Of a stretch of 64,000 bases of DNA, positions 58,314 through 64,000 are shown piece by piece (the stretch's first letter is position 1; the number at the start of each line of letters is the position of its first letter). A program made the translations under genes and the position numbers. The DNA is from Quercus robur (lineage: Eukaryota > Streptophyta > Magnoliopsida > Fagales > Fagaceae): positions 92,396,862 to 92,460,861 of the forward strand of contig NC_065535.1 in NCBI RefSeq assembly GCF_932294415.1, in the 5' to 3' direction. The notes beneath the pieces are model-generated. The model ran no database searches and was not told where the DNA came from. It saw nothing but the letters and a program-made list of their open reading frames with translations.

Positions 58314-61300
58314 CTATAAATCCGTTTTTCTCCTTATACCTGTTGGTATACCATAACATATTGCTGATGCCCCAATCAAAAAAGGAAGTGTGCAAGCTTC
58401 ACGAGCCTGAGACATGAATGATTCAATCTTTGGACCATGGTCACAGGAGTCCTTAAAGGAACTTCTGTCATGAGCTTCAGGTGAATTTTTCCTTCGGGTT
58501 TTCCTCCCCACATTACCTTTACAGCCCCTTATCGTCATGGCCTCAAATTCTTCCACTACTAAATCACATTGGGCACAACCTAAGGAAGGACTTGATCTTT
58601 CTCTTAACCAAGCATCAAGCATGGCCTTCCCAAATCGGTCAATATCCTTGTCTGTCACTTCCCATAGATTGGCAACAATGACAGGAGAACCAGCTAGCAG
58701 ATAGGATAGTGGAGTTCCTTGTGGAACATAACTTCCATTTAGCGTCAAAGAACCACTACTGCATCCCATCAGAAGAGTAGCAGCACAGTTTTCAAATTTT
58801 GAATCTCATGCCTAGGAATGTACTGTGCTCCTGCATCAACATACAGAACTAAAATTCAACATACTTTAAAGGAAGAATATATGAAATCACTGTGATTAAT
58901 TTTTTTAATTGAGCACACCACTTCCATGACCAAAATAAATAAAGAGATCATGGCTTTTCAAGGCCGCAACCAATTCTTCAGCAGTCGGTGCAGATCCAGC
59001 CTTCCCCTGTAGCGTTATTTTCAAGAGAATTAAATTTAAGAAAGAAATAAATTATGCAACTTATTTAATATAAAATGTGGGTTGTGATGAATACTTTCCA
59101 AATCACAACGTTCTTAAAAAAAATGATTCAATTGCATGGTCCAAAGACAGGTGTGCGCAAAAGTATAAATGCATGCACGCAAATGTTCATAGGTGCATAT
59201 AAAACATGCATGTATGTATGTCTGCATCTACATATGTACACATGAATGGCACTACACCATACAAAGTACAATTACATTTTTAATTTTAGCATTCTTCAAT
59301 CGTTTTCTTTTCCGACGGAAGGAGAGACCAAGAAGTTACCTCCAAGTTGTGATCTCTAAACCAGTTCTCAAATTCAACTTGGGTGCTGCTGAGATCACCA
59401 CTGGGATTCAACAAGTAAAATGCATCCACGGGATCTATCAAAGGAAAGGTGCTACAAATCCTCCCAACTTGCTCTTGCCGGTGGTGGCTTCTATCAAGTG
59501 TTGCAGAGATGCTGCCAACGGAAGGCATGCGATAAACCTCCTGGTTTCTTAATACTGGTAAATTCTCCCATGGAAGCATCTGTCAAAGTCAATGGGATTG
59601 TTAAAAATAAAAAGGTATCGAAATAGAACAAATCATCCCCCCATTCCCAAGGATAGAATACAAGCTGCAGACTGTGCATGAATCCAGAAACTTGTTCATT
59701 GCTTAATTTGCATTAGTAAGCAAAAAACAGACATCTCCTAAAATGACAAATTTTACTTACAAATAAGTGCCAAAGACCATGGATGAAGAATCAGGAGGAA
59801 TACATTACATTATTTTCATCTGGACTAGTGCTTAGTAGAACACATTAGCGTATGTGTAGAATAGTCAAGTTTAATTTTGTACTGAAGGAATATTGCTTAG
59901 TTACTTTAAGACCCCAAAACCAAATACTCACTTAATAAACTTCCTATTACCAGATCAATAAATTAACTAATGCCAACTTGAAAATCATTTGAATAGGTGG
60001 AGACATCAACTACAACTTTACAACATGAATCTCTGGATCAGTAAAAATATGAACAAAAATGTAAAATCAAAGACCCACCTGCACTTCACAGTCCAACACT
60101 AGAATTATTGGCTCTCGATTTATAGTCTTCCCCTACAAGCTCATTCGCTGCTTCTTGTATTAGTTGGAAGGCCAGCTCAGACTGCTTGTATACTCCATTA
60201 GAGGCATTAGACAATGTCCCACACTTCGCTTCATCGCAATATCCTACTCTACCAACATAGCAACCACTTCTTAAGCACTGCTGTGAAATACATGCTTCTC
60301 CTTCAAGTGCATACTTGGAGCCTCCAAGAATAACCTTTAGAAGACTCTTATTTACATCCAGTTTGCACTTAGTTTTTAGATCACGCACCAGTTACTTATA
60401 TACTATGTCCAGGCGGTTGCGATCAGACCATTCTCCCAGAAGCAAATATTTCCAAGGACCCAACCATGAATCCTCTACGTTCCTAGTGGATGCCATCATG
60501 CAAGCACTAACAATTAAATTGTTTCTCAAAAATGAATACCCAAAGCTAAGATAAAACTATGAACTGCAGTGAAACACTCTCAAAGGCCATTAGAAAAAGA
60601 GCATAAGTTGACAGTTGTTACCTAAACTAGAATCTATGCAATTAGAGAATAAATATGGGAACAAAGTTTGGGTAGGGCTGCCGAATCCCAAACACTAATG
60701 AATCCATGCAAGTCCACACACAATAACATAGAGGCTTACACACAAAAAGGAGGCATTCAAATGTAAAACGAAAAAAGAGGTAACCTGCCTCAGTAATTTA
60801 CCCAGACTACAATCAAGCTTCTTTCTCCACATCCACCATAGTGTCCTATTCCTTTTTGTATCTTCTAAAGGAAACATTGAAGATGATAAGTAGTTATCCT
60901 CCAATATCAATTTAAACACAGGAGCTACATCATCAACAACAGTGGAACCTCATGGACAGTGCCAATGTTCACCCAAGTCCATGCTCTTACAAAGTTTATC
61001 AGAGCCAGAGTTAGCATCATCATCAGAAGCTTTTACCAAAATTTTACAGAATATTTAGGATGTTATGCATAAAAGCACTGGTATGTGTATGAGATACCAT
61101 GAATTTACAAATTCCATCTCTCTCAAGTGTCAAATAAATACCTTCTATAACAGGATCCACTGGCAAAGTACAACAACAGGTTGTCTCTTAGAATTCAAGC
61201 GCGACACTAGCATCCATGCACGCACACATGTAGGATAACACAGCAAATCTTTTACTAAACTAGCATAAGCACCTCCAAGCAAACTTATGAAAATGACTGT

Positions 61301-62855
61301 CATGCAAGGAAGGCCCACAAAGAATTTTGCTACAAATTCTTCAAGATCCTTAATAGAGTCAGGTGCAAGCCTGCAGCAGGAAAAAGAAACTTGAGTTATG
61401 AAGTGTGATTTGATGATTCAGTCTTCAAAGGCAATAGCCACAACCTGATCAAGTTGTTTGTTTCTTCTACTCCGCAGCCAGTAACATGTGAGCCCTGAAA
61501 ATAAAACTTATTAAACTATGAAACAGCAAGTGCTTATACACTGAAGAACCAAGTGACTATCAAAAAGAACAATTCCAGAATCAAAATGCTAATCTGCAGA
61601 GCAAAAGATGTATTGCTGGTACCCAAGTTCTTGTTTAAACTTATTAACAAACAAATGTAACATCTGAATGGGGTAGGGGCATGAAATTTTCAAATGATTG
61701 TTCATTTCCCTATTGAGCAAGAATTTCCTGAGAAGGTTAAAAATTATAATTATTCACAATTGCCATCAGAACAGATAATGGCAGGGAGGAAGGACAACAA
61801 CAGAACTTCAATTGTATCATTGCATAACTTGGAACTCACTTTCTGAAGTGATATCTACTGTTTAGAATAAAATTCCCCAAATTCCTGATCTCCTATATAT
61901 AATGTATTGGGGTCTTTGCTGCAGAAGTCTTGTCAAAATAATAAATATTACACTCAAGAAGAGAGCATTTTATCAAATATTTTATAATTAGCCTTACGAA
62001 ACTCAAGCTGAATATGCATTGAGATTATTAATAACCAACTTACCAAAGTGAGATATTGTCCCCATCTTATACTTGTAGCCACACTAACAACATGCAAACT
62101 CAAAAAATAGAACACATGCAATATGCTTTAAAACAAATCACCGGGGAATTACTAGAGTCAGTTATGACTTACATATTGTTCAATGCATATTTCATTGATA
62201 TGATTTACAAAGGTGATTTATATTTCTACAAAGATCTTCAAAGACACAGCCAACAACTACATTGTAATTTGACATTGTCTCAAGTTTTATTGGAGTGTTG
62301 GACATATAAAATCATAATTGTGGAAGGGAGCAATGGACTAAGCGAATTGATATTCACAAAAAGCCAAGTTATTATTTCCTTGAAATTTCTTAAGTGGCCT
62401 CAGATGTGACCTTCCATTCTGCAGTGCAAATCTCATCAATTATATAAATAAATAATGAAAACTTTTGTTGTCAGCAACTATGTGCTTTCCGAAAATGCTT
62501 CAGAAAAGCAGGAAAATAATAATTATTATTTAAAAAAATATATACAAATTGGAAAAAAAGTGAACATAAAAATCAAACTAAGGGGAAGATTCACAAAACT
62601 TGCGGTTGGTCCAATAATTAAAAATGGATAGGCAAACAGAGAAGCTTGTGAACCTACCTCAGCATCCACGAGGTGTTGTACTTTGCATCTCCCAATCATA
62701 TTTGAAAAGAACTGGTAATTAAGATGAGTGCCAAGTGAAGCTTGATGAAAATATGAAGCCCAATGATTTTCAGAGAGTGCTTTGCAAGAAGGGGACAACG
62801 GAAAAAACTCAGTTGAGGCAGAAAGTACATTGATGGTAGCAAGTAATTTAGAAAC
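58314..62855 (-). pseudogene. Separase (ESP1) C-terminal protease region, disrupted, partial
   Basis: Separase is the cysteine protease that cleaves cohesin at anaphase. Recognised exons: 62855-62658 (VSKLLATINVLSAS, HWASYFHQASLGTHLNYQFF), 61494-61445, 61370-61142 (LAPDSIKDLEEFVAKFFVGL), about 61029-60789 (VAPVFKLILEDNYLSS), 60482-60079 (SLLKVILGGSKYALEGEAC), 59579-59340 ([24 protein letters not shown]), 59006-58919 (catalytic His in IYFGHGSG), 58830-58314 (catalytic Cys in LMGCSSGSLTL; death-domain-like end SPVIVANLWEVTDKDIDRFGK). Lesions: TGA 60950-60952 (a Trp position), TAA 60392-60394, frameshifts near 61166, 60114 and 58794. The last falls between the catalytic His and Cys. The large N-terminal part is not seen up to the window edge. 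Sequencing error could explain single indels but hardly all five changes. Confidence 0.85.
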
Positions 62856-62869
62856 CTGTTGTGTCATTA

Positions 62870-62995
62870 AAAGTAGCAGTTAATAATCTCCATGATTACA
62901 TGAAATTATGAAACAAAGTCTACTTCAGCAAGAGAACACAGAGCTTTCAAAATTCAAAATAAGAGGGTTTCGTTACTTATCCAAAAAACCAAAAA

Positions 62996-63026
<31 letters not shown>

Positions 63027-64000
63027 TCAAAATAATAGGGAATTACTTGCAACTGCAACACATGGAAGCTGAGGTAAAAGTGGAATGAACTCGAGTAGAT
63101 TTCTAACAATCCAAATTCCAAAACAGAATTTTTTGCAGGGAAAAAAAAAAAAAAAAAAAACAGAATTTGATATCCCTGTATCTAACTCACAAAATTCATA
63201 CTAACACCACAAGGTCATATTGCAACCAGATCCGATAAAAATACCTTTCTATAATTAATAAGGGAAATTTAGATAAAAATAAATCACAATTATGACAATA
63301 TATTTAGATCTGCAAATAGGACTAATACATAAACCAACTAAACTTAGTTGGTAAACAAAAACCACAATTAAAATTCCTAAAAACTCTTGTATAGTCCCAA
63401 ATCCCAAAAAGGACAAAAATCATATTGATTTATGTCTGTTCAAATTATCCATTTGATTCTCAAATAAACTCTCAACCACATATTTTGTCAATCAAGCTTT
63501 CTAGGTAAATATCAATGGAAGATCATACAACAGCAAGAAGCTTTGAGACCGATCAAAATGGGCAACAGCATCTTGGTGTAAAGTCAGATGATTCAAAACT
63601 ATTACGTCTCCCATAAGTTTCAGTGTCACATTCATAATAAGATTTGATTTGTGGTCACGAACATTAATTGAAAGCCACAAGTTTAGGTATGTATATTTTA
63701 TTAAAATAATCGTGACCTAATAATTTTATTTAACAAAAAAGATAATGAAAGTTGAATCAAAATAATTGCTCAAAATAATTGCACAATCTATTTTGCCATT
63801 GCCAACCTCAATAAATAGAAAACCAGATTTTAGATCAATTCCAAGTTTTATGGGACAAATTAACCAGATTGTTTCTTGATTACAATAATGAGATTTACGA
63901 TCCTTTGAAAACAATTTAAGTAACACGAGGGGAAAAAATAACTACAAATTTGTTTTGTACTTTAATAAGAGGGGAAATACTGGATTTGCATAATTGCATA
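62870..64000. other. AT-rich stretch with no recognised feature
   Basis: Contains A runs and a short (TA)n tract (63004-63028). No further separase exon recognised. Confidence 0.5.

Noticed and set aside
62056..62409. 117-residue plus-strand frame near the separase region
   Set aside because: It lies in a separase intron on the opposite strand, shows no recognisable motif and has AT-driven composition.

Overview
This is AT-rich plant nuclear DNA, probably from a woody eudicot. A Fagaceae-like tree such as oak or chestnut is my impression from the repeat style, and the sequence does not prove it. Genes are split by many introns. SINEs, MULEs, foldback MITEs and LTR retrotransposons with initiator-Met tRNA primer sites fill the space between them. 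I see no bacterial-type features.

Layout. 1-6.4 kb: tandem duplication of a secreted copper protein, plantacyanin, on the minus strand. Copy B (4897-6187) is complete in two exons. Copy A runs off the left edge and has a changed splice donor. 6.5-12.7 kb: a repeat nest. A tandemly duplicated ~440-bp unit has one copy interrupted by a 2.5-kb TIR transposon, which itself carries a 1.1-kb MULE and a foldback element; the second copy keeps the empty site. 12.7-23.5 kb: one intact gene on the minus strand with 15 coding exons, whose frames join into a 520-residue GT1-family (sterol-glucosyltransferase-like) enzyme, including one GC-AG intron. 23.6-25.2 kb: a Pack-MULE with a perfect 9-bp target duplication, carrying a broken trihelix (GT-1 type) gene fragment and lying about 140 bp from the glycosyltransferase start codon. 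26.9-30.7 kb: an unusual LBD (LOB-domain) gene on the minus strand with an altered zinc-finger spacing and a tail built of 40-residue repeats.

31-38.6 kb: a non-autonomous hAT-like element, then a 3'-truncated, decayed Copia element whose 5' LTR holds a nested MULE. 38.96-47.18 kb: a complete 8.2-kb LTR element (LTRs ~1.1 kb, TSD GAAAT, PBS and PPT present) that encodes Gag but no protease, integrase or reverse transcriptase. It carries instead a second, apparently spliced ORF of the 'putative plant transposon protein' type. This is the strongest candidate for an under-described system here. 47.2-53.2 kb: gene-poor, with a foldback element, a direct repeat and a long (GA)n tract. 53.23-58.11 kb: a young but crippled Copia element (368-bp LTRs, TSD ATTTT) inserted in a small tandem repeat. 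58.3-62.9 kb: the C-terminal protease part of a separase gene on the minus strand, broken by nonsense and frameshift changes and therefore a likely pseudogene. 62.9-64 kb: nothing recognised.

The cellular genes have unrelated roles (secreted copper protein, lipid/sterol glycosylation, transcription factor, cohesin cleavage). Mobile-element activity links them: it has duplicated, captured or interrupted material next to almost every gene. All splice sites, repeats and boundaries were read by eye, so small coordinate errors are possible outside the frame-checked genes.
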